This document shows positions 53,101 through 60,264 of a DNA stretch of 64,000 nucleotides, one piece after another; the stretch's first letter is position 1; the number at the start of each line of letters is the position of its first letter. Position numbers and translations under genes: made by a program. Under the pieces are notes generated by a model. It had not been told where the DNA came from and searched no databases. It saw nothing but the letters and a program-made list of their open reading frames with translations. The stretch comes from Shewanella schlegeliana (GTDB lineage: Bacteria; Pseudomonadota; Gammaproteobacteria; Enterobacterales; Shewanellaceae): positions 1 to 64,000 of the forward strand of contig NZ_JAESVD010000009.1 in the NCBI RefSeq assembly GCF_016765635.1. Direction: 5' to 3'.

Positions 53101-53306
53101 CGCAGAAAGAAAACAACAAGACATTCATCTTATTTGTTAGAGAACAAGCTAAAGATGAATATGGGAAAACCATGGGATTTGTCAATTTTGGCCCTGTGGA
53201 CTTTGTTAAGTATGAAGGTTCCCAGCCAATGAATATTACGTGGAAGCTAAAACAACCGATGCCAGCATATATGTGGCATGACACTGCTAAGCTAGCTGTT
53301 GGCTAA
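50106..53306 (+). CDS. HKD-nuclease / SF2 helicase / DUF3427 protein
   Basis: 1066 residues in three parts. First, a phospholipase-D-like domain (about 135-290) with the HxK motif H222-x-K224 in LHAKSYLF and GSSNLSHSA. Second, an SF2 helicase: Walker A ATGTGKT at 349-355, DEVH at 443-446, TATPER at 469-474, and arginine-finger motif QLGRGLR at 645-651. Third, a long C-terminal region of DUF3427 type (about 690-1060). A single HKD motif implies a dimeric nuclease. The likely role is DNA processing, in repair or in defence against foreign DNA; neither is shown. It is a lone gene after housekeeping yicC with its own terminator, and its AT-leaning sequence suggests acquisition. Confidence 0.85.
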   Translation: MNQTGIYEQLITQLVEQKLDRKAFYVGERSLENGEAASWLSRFLTRIIEIAIDSVPNGNDRVFEQISLANKVIEWLSANIGDRELITENLIDTQGKILTALLNKKNPISSDFPKYIEGIMPLTGLTQSELFCGSNAGVSLETEIKREIQSSDKIYWLVSFIKWAGIRIFKKELEEFTRSGKQLKVITTSYMGATDAKAVEFLASLPNTQVKLSYNTNRERLHAKSYLFMRNSSFHTGYIGSSNLSHSALTSGLEWNLKITSQEIPHIIEKSLSTFETYWESPDFEYFDGNNQSKERLVKALQLAKGAYDTSAPSFYFDINPHSHQQAILDKLKVERELHGRYRNLVVAATGTGKTIISAFDFAEFYATNPQAKFLFLAHREEILKQARNAYRGVLKNNQFGELLVGQNKPQRFNQLFASIQSLNNQLATILLTEDYFDYIVIDEVHHIAANSYRAILEHFTPHVLLGLTATPERHDGADILKDFCNVIAAEIRLPEAINQRHLSPFQYFAVDDNTDLTNISWAKGRYDVAELTKLYTYNDQRVFRILQSLEEIITDISKMRALAFCVSKDHANFMAQKFTLNNIPCGVLTSDNSKERDIQLQRLKSKEINVLFVVDIFNEGVDIPELDTLLFLRPTESLTIFLQQLGRGLRLTKDKECCTVIDFVGNSRPEYDFSHKFRALIGKTNQSISKEIKQGFPHLPLGCRIELQEKTQQMILKNISLATLNKNRLLNLISNYPNVTDLPLTLANFLHIYPDLSLEDLYKVKVGRFGGWQALVATSHGEDIQQGKLDLYAAYYRAINNRLLSCTSISYLRFIKALCESNFSLPTQAGIESTAAQHNQLFSTMCHYDFWDKTGKQAGFDAIVQSLIALKHSKLQDELSDVISLLIERLATQEFKMPVVGNPVVDDSPLKMHVRYPKEHILVAFGDSTFDRKSSSREGVLNIADANTELLFVTLNKCEKQFSATTMYHDYAISTTLFHWQTQNSAKPTTGRGKGYITQKENNKTFILFVREQAKDEYGKTMGFVNFGPVDFVKYEGSQPMNITWKLKQPMPAYMWHDTAKLAVG

Positions 53307-53704
53307 TAGATAGCTTTGCTAAACGCACCGCAAGCCTGATTCCCAACCATTAAACGAGTGGCTTTATGCCACTTGTTTATCCAAGCAAACGCTAATTCAC
53401 CCCGTTTTTCTCACTCTCCAGCCTCAACTCAACCCCAATCCGGCCCCACTAACTAGCCTGTTTTTTTAAACACTGTTTTCTAATTTAAAATCATTGCCCG
53501 ACGTCGCGAGTTCAACAAATAAGCTCTTTTTGAAATATCCTTACAAAACAAGCATTAACAAAACTTCATAATTACATAATTCGACCAACGATCGTACAGT
53601 TTTTAAGCCACCGAAACAGCAACAAGTATTTTACTTTTCATTTCGTTGTTTAGCCTAAATCCCATTGTTACTATCCGCGCACTTTCCATTTGAAGTTATT
53701 TGTC
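53307..53704. other. AT-rich intergenic region after the helicase gene
   Basis: About 400 bases without a supported gene. It contains the helicase terminator (53352-53378) and must hold the promoter of the nucleosidase gene; no operator could be identified. Confidence 0.6.
53352..53378 (+). terminator. Helicase gene terminator
   Basis: Stem AAACgAGTGGC / GCCACTtGTTT (one internal mismatch) with loop TTTAT, about 45 bases after the stop codon. Confidence 0.7.
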
Positions 53705-54544
53705 ATGCCAACTTGCGAGCAGCGAACAGCTGAAAAGTTAAACTCTGAACACTTAAACTCTGAACAGCTACACAATGAAAAGTTACCCTCAAAAATGCTA
53801 AATCCTATCTTAGTTCAAGGCGCGATGGACGTTGAAGTCGAGACTCTTGTTGCCGCTCTAAACGATGTAAAACAAAAGACATATGGTGCGTGGACTTTCT
53901 GGGAAGGTCTATTAGATGGCTACCCAGTTGTGGTATCTCGTACCGAGATTGGTTTGGCTAACGCCGCCGCCTCAACCACTTTGGGCATTGCGCACTATCA
54001 GCCAAAAGTGATCATCAATCAGGGCACCTCTGGTGGCCACGATCCAAAGCTATTCCGCTCTGACATCGTGATTGGTGAAACCAGCTTTAATATGGGCGCT
54101 TACAAAATTGAGTTCGTTGAAAAAGGCCAAGGCATACACCCAACCACTTGGCAGAACTTCGATATGCCAATGTATCTGCGTGAAAACGGCGTGGTGGTCG
54201 AGCACAATCACTTTAAAGCCGACCCAGCCCTAGTTGAAATAGCCCTTTCGCAAGCAAGCAGCTACACCCAAGGCAAAGTGGTTGTGGGTAGAATTGGTAG
54301 CTGTGACGAATGGAACCGAGAAGTTGACCGCATTAACTGGTTCCACGAAACCATGGGCACCTCAGTTGAAGAGATGGAAACCTCAGCGGCTGCGCAAGTC
54401 GCCGAAGCTTACAAGCTACCTTTTGTGAGTATTCGCGTGCTGTCTAATACCGACCAACATAAGCAAGACTTTGAGCCGCAAACGGCGATCGACTGTCAGG
54501 TTTATGTACTTGATGTCATCAAGGCGTTAATCAAGACCTTTTAA
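53705..54544 (+). CDS. PNP/UDP-family nucleosidase (MTA/SAH nucleosidase-like)
   Basis: 279 residues from ATG 53705. The core (from about residue 31) shows the nucleoside phosphorylase fold: [41 protein letters not shown], and the catalytic region [17 protein letters not shown]. Adenine recognition fits a methylthioadenosine/adenosylhomocysteine nucleosidase type. The first 30 residues are an unusual repetitive segment ([16 protein letters not shown]); an ATG at 53795 would remove it. The NupC transporter gene follows, suggesting nucleoside salvage. Confidence 0.8.
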   Translation: MPTCEQRTAEKLNSEHLNSEQLHNEKLPSKMLNPILVQGAMDVEVETLVAALNDVKQKTYGAWTFWEGLLDGYPVVVSRTEIGLANAAASTTLGIAHYQPKVIINQGTSGGHDPKLFRSDIVIGETSFNMGAYKIEFVEKGQGIHPTTWQNFDMPMYLRENGVVVEHNHFKADPALVEIALSQASSYTQGKVVVGRIGSCDEWNREVDRINWFHETMGTSVEEMETSAAAQVAEAYKLPFVSIRVLSNTDQHKQDFEPQTAIDCQVYVLDVIKALIKTF

Positions 54545-54762
54545 AGCCAGTTTTAGCTCTGGTTTTACTAGCCGTTTTACAAAGTACCTAAGCGACAGGA
54601 TTAGTGACGGGAATAACAATGCTATTCCCGCCCGCTTTCGCTCGCTTTAAAAACGCTAATTTAACGCTTCTAAAGATTGCTTTAAACATCGGGGAGAACA
54701 TTAGCCTCCCCCTTACTTCAACTTATTTAAGTTATTAACTTATCAAGTAATAGACAAAATAA

Positions 54763-56031
54763 ATGCAAATTTTAATCAGTATTGTTGGCATCATCACCCT
54801 ACTTGCAGTGGCTTTTTTGGCGTCTGAAAACCGTAAAGCCATTAACTACCGCACGGTTGGTTTGGCGTTTTTACTGCAGTTAATTATGGGTGCGTTTGTC
54901 ATCTATTCATCGTTCGGCCAAGCCGTTATTTTTAATATGGCTGAAGCGGTATCGACCGTGATTGGCTATAGCAACGAAGGCATGTCGTTTATGTTTGGCG
55001 GCCTAGTTAGCGATAAGATGTATGAATTGTTTGGCCCAGGCGGCTTCGTTATCGCCTTTAAGGTATTACCGATTATCGTGTTTTTCTCGGCAATTTCGGC
55101 GATTCTATATTACCTAGGCATTATGCAATGGGTGGTTCGCATCGTTGGCGGCGCACTGCAAAAAATCCTTAATACCAGCAAAGCGGAATCTATGTCTGCC
55201 AGTGCTAACATCTTCTTAGGTGTGACTGAGGCACCACTGCTGATTAAGCCTTATATTCCTAAGATGAGCCGTGCCGAGCTGTTTGCGGTAATGTGCGGTG
55301 GTTTAGCTTCGATTGCAGGCACCATGCTAGCGGGTTATGCCCAGCTAGGTATTAAGATGGAATATCTGTTAGCAGCCTCGTTTATGGCGGCGCCGGGTGG
55401 TTTACTGTTTGCTAAGTTATTAATCCCGCAAACCGAGAAAGTAAACGATCAAGACCTAACGGTTGTAGAAGAAAATCCACCAGCCAACATTATTGATGCT
55501 GCGACAACGGGCACCATGAACGGCCTATCGTTAGCCATGGCAGTGGGCGCAATGCTGTTTGCCTTTGTCAGCTTAGTGGCGCTAATGAATGGCATGCTAG
55601 GTGGCATTGGTAACTGGTTTGGTTTTGACGGACTAAGCTTGCAGCTGATTTTAGGCTACTTGTTTGCCCCTGTTGCTTGGTTGATGGGTGTGGCTTGGGA
55701 TGAAGCGCTATTAGCGGGTTCGTTCATCGGCCAGAAGATTGTGATTAACGAGTTCTTTGCCTATATCAACTTAGCACCCTACCTAAGCGGTGATGCGATT
55801 GTTGAAGCAACTGGCATGCCGATGTCTGAGCGTACACAAGTGATTCTATCGTTTGCACTGTGTGGCTTTGCTAACTTAGGTACGGTTGCGATTGCGATTG
55901 CCGGTATTGGTGGCTTGGTGCCAGAGCGCCGCTCTGAGATTGCCTCACTAGGCTTAAAAGCACTGTTTGCGGGTATTCTATCGAACTTGATGGCAGCGAC
56001 CATTGCAGGCTTGTTTATGAGTTTGGCTTAA
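54763..56031 (+). CDS. nupC: NupC-family nucleoside transporter
   Basis: 422 residues, concentrative nucleoside transporter (CNT) family, with a gate/core domain of hairpins and membrane helices. Motifs include NIFLGVTEAPLLIKPYI, the cation-site region IAGTMLAGYA, and CGFANLGTVAIAIAGIGGLVPERRSEI. Imports nucleosides with H+ or Na+. It is 218 bases after the nucleosidase, so the pair may form one salvage unit. Confidence 0.92.
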   Translation: MQILISIVGIITLLAVAFLASENRKAINYRTVGLAFLLQLIMGAFVIYSSFGQAVIFNMAEAVSTVIGYSNEGMSFMFGGLVSDKMYELFGPGGFVIAFKVLPIIVFFSAISAILYYLGIMQWVVRIVGGALQKILNTSKAESMSASANIFLGVTEAPLLIKPYIPKMSRAELFAVMCGGLASIAGTMLAGYAQLGIKMEYLLAASFMAAPGGLLFAKLLIPQTEKVNDQDLTVVEENPPANIIDAATTGTMNGLSLAMAVGAMLFAFVSLVALMNGMLGGIGNWFGFDGLSLQLILGYLFAPVAWLMGVAWDEALLAGSFIGQKIVINEFFAYINLAPYLSGDAIVEATGMPMSERTQVILSFALCGFANLGTVAIAIAGIGGLVPERRSEIASLGLKALFAGILSNLMAATIAGLFMSLA

Positions 56032-56058
56032 TCAGCCCATTTTCATCTGCTAGTTAGC

Positions 56059-56096
56059 AAACAGGCCCATATGGCGTAACGTCATATGGGCCTGTT
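56059..56096 (+). terminator. nupC/GntR-gene bidirectional terminator
   Basis: Stem AAACAGGCCCATATG / CATATGGGCCTGTTT around an 8-base centre, between the convergent nupC and GntR genes. Confidence 0.88.
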
Positions 56097-56143
56097 TGTT
56101 TTGCAACATCTCAATCTATGTCAGGCAGAAAAGCTCAATTTGC

Positions 56144-56785
56144 TTACACTACATCAGCACCACGGAGCATAGGGGTGATATTAGCTCTTGCTTGCTGGGC
56201 TGCGGTTTCAGCATCACCAGCGCAGATGGCTTGTACTAGGGCTTGGTGACTAGAGGCGCTGTCTGACAGGTCGTAGTCTTGGTGAGTAAGTGCAATGTAC
56301 GCCTGCAGTGGGTATAGAATCTGTTTATATTGGTTTAGCATGCGCTCGCTACCACAGATCTTAATAATCATCAGGTGTAACTGCCAGTCCATCTCACTAA
56401 TACGGCGAGTGTCGTCACCGTGTTGTAAACACAGCAATTGGTACTCTTGAAAGAAATCCGCTAAACCTGCTTTATCATCAGCGCTTGCCCATTTGGCAGC
56501 CATCGCGGCCGCTTCGCTCTCAAGGGCTACACGTAAATGGTATAACTCCCACAGATCCTGCTGATTAATCTCAACCACTTGCCAGCCTGAATAAGGCTTT
56601 TGGATCACTAAGCCTTCGTTCACTAATGAGTTCAGCGCCATACGCACTGTGCTGCGGGATAACTCAAGCTGCTTAGCTAACGCGCTTTCCACCAACTTGT
56701 CGCCTAACTTGATATGGCCTTCTAAAATATGCGTTCGCAAATAACGGACCGCTTGAGACTCCAAACTTTCTTTAGTAATTTTCAT
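56144..56785 (-). CDS. GntR-family regulator, FCD (FadR-like) type
   Basis: 213 residues. The winged helix-turn-helix (about 8-75) contains GDKLVESALAKQLELSRSTVRMALNSLVNEGLV; the C-terminal FCD domain (about 85-205) usually binds a small organic acid through a metal site. FCD regulators commonly control nearby sugar-acid or amino-acid catabolic genes. Candidates here are nupC (convergent) and the UxaA/BCCT/enolase genes. A matching palindrome sits at 59759. Confidence 0.88.
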   Translation of the reverse strand: MKITKESLESQAVRYLRTHILEGHIKLGDKLVESALAKQLELSRSTVRMALNSLVNEGLVIQKPYSGWQVVEINQQDLWELYHLRVALESEAAAMAAKWASADDKAGLADFFQEYQLLCLQHGDDTRRISEMDWQLHLMIIKICGSERMLNQYKQILYPLQAYIALTHQDYDLSDSASSHQALVQAICAGDAETAAQQARANITPMLRGADVV

Positions 56786-56863
56786 ATTTTTAATGACGGC
56801 TCGACAATTTAGCTTAACAGATTAGAGCGATAGATTACCTTAACCACTTGTTAATTCAACAGC

Positions 56864-57769
56864 TTAATCCAACACCGCTTCTCGGACAAACTCCATAAAA
56901 CTGACGGCTTGTGGCGATAACGACTTATTCTTTCGCGTTAAAATATAATAAGCGCGCTGATGGCGCACCTTTAACTCTGGAAACGGCATCACCAAACGGC
57001 CATCGGCTAGCTCCTCTTGGATCTGCTGATAGGCACAAACGGCAACACCTAAACCACTCATAGCTAGCGACATCACTACTTGGCTTTCACTGGCATAATG
57101 ACACTTTTGCAGCTCAAGCTTTGCTACCGGATAATAATTAAGCCAATATCTCCAGTCGAAGTTATCTCGGTCATGGATAATATTTGCATTAGCTAAGTCT
57201 GCTGGCACTGCCAAAGGTTTACGCTTAAGGTACTCTGGCGAGCAAACAGGTACATAATCAAGGCTGCACAAAAACTGTGATTCAAAGCCTTCCCACTCAC
57301 CATCGCCCCACTTTATCGCCAGCTCGGTTTGCGGTAAAAAATCAAGATGATTAGTCGTCAGCATCTGGCCGACCAATAATTTAGGATATTTAGCCAAAAA
57401 CTTCGGTAATAATTTGCTAATAACTTGGCGGCTAAACACTGGCTCCATCTCAATGTGCAGCGTGTAATGCTCGGCATCATTATGAAAGCCATCAACCACG
57501 CCCATTAACTCTTGGATCGGTTGATTGATCTGTAACAGTAATCGCTGGCCGTCTTCGGTTAATTGGATCTGCCTGCCACCGCGATAAAACAACTTGGTAC
57601 GCAGTACTGCTTCCAGCTTGGCCACTTGTTGGCTAATGGCTGACTGGGTAAGACACAGTTCACGGCTGGCCTCGGTAAAGCTTTGCTTATCTGCCACCGC
57701 TTTGAATGCCATAAACCAAGATAACTGCGGTAAGCGGGCACTTGCTGAACTAACTTGAGTTGTATTCAT
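56864..57769 (-). CDS. LysR-family transcriptional regulator
   Basis: 301 residues from ATG 57769 (MNTTQVSS); an earlier in-frame start at 57793 lies within the MITE-like element. The helix-turn-helix is ADKQSFTEASRELCLTQSAISQQVAKLEAVL (about 25-55), followed by a ligand domain of the GcvA-like subgroup (VPVCSPEYL, AMSGLGVAVCAYQQI). Ligand unknown; it lies next to the catabolic genes. Confidence 0.88.
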   Translation of the reverse strand: MNTTQVSSASARLPQLSWFMAFKAVADKQSFTEASRELCLTQSAISQQVAKLEAVLRTKLFYRGGRQIQLTEDGQRLLLQINQPIQELMGVVDGFHNDAEHYTLHIEMEPVFSRQVISKLLPKFLAKYPKLLVGQMLTTNHLDFLPQTELAIKWGDGEWEGFESQFLCSLDYVPVCSPEYLKRKPLAVPADLANANIIHDRDNFDWRYWLNYYPVAKLELQKCHYASESQVVMSLAMSGLGVAVCAYQQIQEELADGRLVMPFPELKVRHQRAYYILTRKNKSLSPQAVSFMEFVREAVLD

Positions 57770-57786
57770 AACATCCTGCGATAGTA

Positions 57787-58101
57787 ATACCAATCAGTAT
57801 AAAGATTTGGTCGCTCAGCGAGAGTTTAGCGGCACTGAGACAAGGTCATTAAGTGCTCCTGCTTTAATGACATTCACCACATCCATGTGGTTTGCAACGA
57901 GTGAAGAGCATAGTTATTCTACGTTTTAGCTCGTTAACGCAGTATCAGAGTCGCTAAAACTCGCCATTCTGGAGCGTTTTTGGCTGCCTACTTCTGCGTT
58001 GAATAACTTCACAAGGGGGCAACCATTCTTTCAGTTATTCGCCTTGAATTAGTTTGCCATAAAACGCTCTGAGTAACTCAACTTCTTATACTGATTGGTA
58101 T
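57787..58101. mobile_element. MITE-like element, copy 2 (315 bp)
   Basis: Same perfect 16-bp terminal inverted repeats as the 38252 copy, and collinear with it apart from lacking the two ~50-bp extra segments and a divergent stretch near 57914-57935. It sits 17 bases upstream of the LysR start codon and may supply or disrupt its promoter. No protein-coding capacity. Confidence 0.82.
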
Positions 58102-58229
58102 GAGCCCTTAGCGCAACCTTGGTGGCTAAGGGCATTGCATGGTTAACCGCTAAAATAACGGTTAACCATATTGATAAACTGATAAACAATGGTGTTAGCA
58201 ACTAATATTTAGCACTTAGAAGCTGATGC

Positions 58230-59411
58230 TTAACAGCCCGGCTTAAAGCGTAATACAGTCTCTAAGCGTTGGTCTTTTTGGTACAAGCTGCAATAGCTGT
58301 AACCCACTTCTTCAATATTAGTCTGCTGACCTTGAGCAACACTACCGACTTTGGCCACGATGCGCTCAGCGACACTTTCTACACCTTCTTCGGCGCGCAT
58401 GATACCAGAAGCGTCAATATCTATATCTTCATTTAATAAATATTGGTTACCGCTCACACGGATCACTGGCACGATAGGGTTATTGAAACCTGCGCCGCCG
58501 GTTGTCCATAAAATCAGATGCGCGCCCAGTGCCGCAAAGTGCATGCCTGCGCTGCCACATAAATGAGTAGCTTCCGACAGATAGAAACCAGGCGTTGTTG
58601 GTTTTTCATGGACTAGATGATTTATCTGTAACACGCCTTGAATTGGACGAGTACCGGTTTTGCTCAGTGCACCAAAAGACTTTTCTTCTAGTGTGGTTAA
58701 GCCGCCAACACTGTTGCCAATGCTCATGGTTTCCACTTCTGCGCCATCAACGTGCCAACGAGCTTCTTCTTGGTGAATAAGACGCTCTAATTTATCGGCA
58801 ACCTCAACACTCACTGCGCGCTGACGTAAAATCGTTTCGCAGCCAACCAGTTCAATAAGCTCACCGGCAATGGCGGTAGCGCCCATATCGACTAACTTGT
58901 CGACCGCGCGGCCAACACTTGGGTTAGACGCGATACCAGAACTGGTATCTGAACCGCCACATTTTACCCCAATAATCAGTTCAGAAATCGGCGTTTCAAC
59001 TCGCGGTGCGGCATTGGCGGCTTGCTGTAGTTGTTGGGCTAACTCTTTACCTTGGTTAATAGTAGCGCGTGTGCCTTGCTGCTTCATGCACACCAATGAA
59101 AACGCTGGGCGGCCGCTAACACGGATTGGCGCAGCAACGATTTCAGGATCGATACTGCCACAACCCATCGCCAGTACCAGAACACCGGCCACATTCGGAT
59201 TATTGCCCGTATGTATCATGGTGTTGATCATCTCTTCGTTACCACCATACATACAAGTGTTGTAGTTAGTGACCACAATACCGTTATCGATACTGTCGGC
59301 AATTGCGCGCGCGATGCCGTCGCAACATTCATCAACTGCCATAATCAGTACATGATTACGAATACCCACACTGCCGTCGCTGCGGCCAAAACCCATAAAA
59401 GTGCTCATCAT
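58230..59411 (-). CDS. UxaA-family dehydratase/lyase, large subunit
   Basis: 393 residues matching the C-terminal part of altronate/galactarate dehydratases: CDGIARAIADS near the start, VLAMGCGSIDPE, GVKCGGSDTSSGIASNPSVG, and CGSAGMHFAALGAHLILWTTGGAGF. The conserved cysteines may bind iron. It overlaps the small SAF-domain subunit gene by four bases. Known two-subunit members include sulfolactate sulfo-lyase (SuyA/SuyB) and some altronate-type dehydratases; the substrate here is unknown. Confidence 0.85.
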   Translation of the reverse strand: MMSTFMGFGRSDGSVGIRNHVLIMAVDECCDGIARAIADSIDNGIVVTNYNTCMYGGNEEMINTMIHTGNNPNVAGVLVLAMGCGSIDPEIVAAPIRVSGRPAFSLVCMKQQGTRATINQGKELAQQLQQAANAAPRVETPISELIIGVKCGGSDTSSGIASNPSVGRAVDKLVDMGATAIAGELIELVGCETILRQRAVSVEVADKLERLIHQEEARWHVDGAEVETMSIGNSVGGLTTLEEKSFGALSKTGTRPIQGVLQINHLVHEKPTTPGFYLSEATHLCGSAGMHFAALGAHLILWTTGGAGFNNPIVPVIRVSGNQYLLNEDIDIDASGIMRAEEGVESVAERIVAKVGSVAQGQQTNIEEVGYSYCSLYQKDQRLETVLRFKPGC

Positions 59412-59743
59412 GCTTGCTCAATCCGCATCTGTTTAATAATTTCTTCAATGATGTTGTCGGGAATATCTAATCGTTGGCTACGCACATTTTGTACATGGGC
59501 CAATTCACCACGAGGGATAGTCATAATGGCAACGCCTACTGGGTAGCTAGCTTTAGTAATCAGCTGCTGGTCGGCGATATCGGTTAATGCCACCTTATTA
59601 CCAAAAGTAATGGCTTGTAGGCAGGTCACCACATCAATGACTTGGTTATTAGTTGAGATAATTTCTATCTCATCGCCTTTAACGGCATCAACAAGTAGCG
59701 TGGCTACGTTGTCGCTAGGGTCGAGCTGAATGGCTTTTTTCAT
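59408..59743 (-). CDS. UxaA-family SAF-domain small subunit
   Basis: 111 residues from ATG 59743 (MKKAIQLDPSDNVATLL). A SAF domain like the N-terminal part of UxaA/GarD and like SuyA, with GDEIEI and the conserved IPRGELAHVQNVRSQRL. A TTG at 59770 would add nine residues but lies inside a palindromic operator-like site, so the ATG is preferred despite a poor ribosome site. Translation of the large subunit is coupled by a 4-base overlap. Confidence 0.8.
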   Translation of the reverse strand: MKKAIQLDPSDNVATLLVDAVKGDEIEIISTNNQVIDVVTCLQAITFGNKVALTDIADQQLITKASYPVGVAIMTIPRGELAHVQNVRSQRLDIPDNIIEEIIKQMRIEQA

Positions 59744-59758
59744 TCTGATTAGCGTAAA

Positions 59759-59771
59759 ATTGTCAGACAAT
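59759..59771. promoter_or_regulatory. Candidate GntR/FCD operator
   Basis: ATTGTCAGACAAT: a 13-bp palindrome with a single central base, of the TTGTC-n-GACAA type often bound by FCD-group GntR regulators. It lies 16 bases upstream of the SAF-subunit ATG, where binding would repress. An ATTGTC half-site also lies just upstream of the GntR gene (about 56800). Confidence 0.5.
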
Positions 59772-60264
59772 CCTACAATTTAATTGTTTTTTAGTATTTT
59801 TCAATCCACAAATAACCATATTGAGCCCTCAAATAGGGTTCGTTTATATGAAATGTGATGCAGCATCCATTTTAGGAGGTATCTCATTTGCTAATAACAG
59901 CGCTTATTGACCCTGCGCATGCATGGCTATTTGGAGTCAATCACTACCCAGTGCTCAGGCTTTTTCCTTCAAATAGCTAAAGCGCCCCACACAAGTCACC
60001 AGCAAGCAAAACAAGTTAGCAACAGGACTCACACAGCATCAACCTGACCTCAGAAATAACCACATTTAGCTTAATGATTCAGCAATCACAGTAGTAAAAG
60101 TCACAAGGTGACCAACCTCTAAGTATTACATTTGCTAATGGCTAAATTAGTTTTTATTGTTGTCACTCAGCATCCATCTCGCTCAAAATCCGCCCGAATA
60201 AAAATCCCCTGTGTGGTTTGCGCTAAGACGCAAATCGCACTACCACCTTTGTAAGGATGTAGTC
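59772..60264. other. Divergent control region between the UxaA pair and the BCCT gene
   Basis: About 490 bases. Holds a possible small ORF (59888-59980), the inverted repeat TTTGCG-n6-CGCAAA (60217-60234) just upstream of the BCCT ribosome site, and presumably both divergent promoters. No clear -35/-10 pair could be assigned. Confidence 0.6.
59888..59980 (+). CDS. Possible 30-residue small protein
   Basis: TTG start seven bases after a perfect AGGAGGT (59874-59880); encodes (M)LITALIDPAHAWLFGVNH..., ending RLFPSNS. No other start codon is as well placed behind this strong ribosome site. It could be a leader peptide or a small protein upstream of the BCCT gene. No family recognised. Confidence 0.35.
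   Translation: MLITALIDPAHAWLFGVNHYPVLRLFPSNS

Noticed and set aside
58230..59743. Firm naming of the UxaA pair as sulfolactate sulfo-lyase SuyAB
   Set aside because: The two-subunit layout fits, but the sequence alone does not separate it from other UxaA-type dehydratases and no sulfonate genes are nearby.
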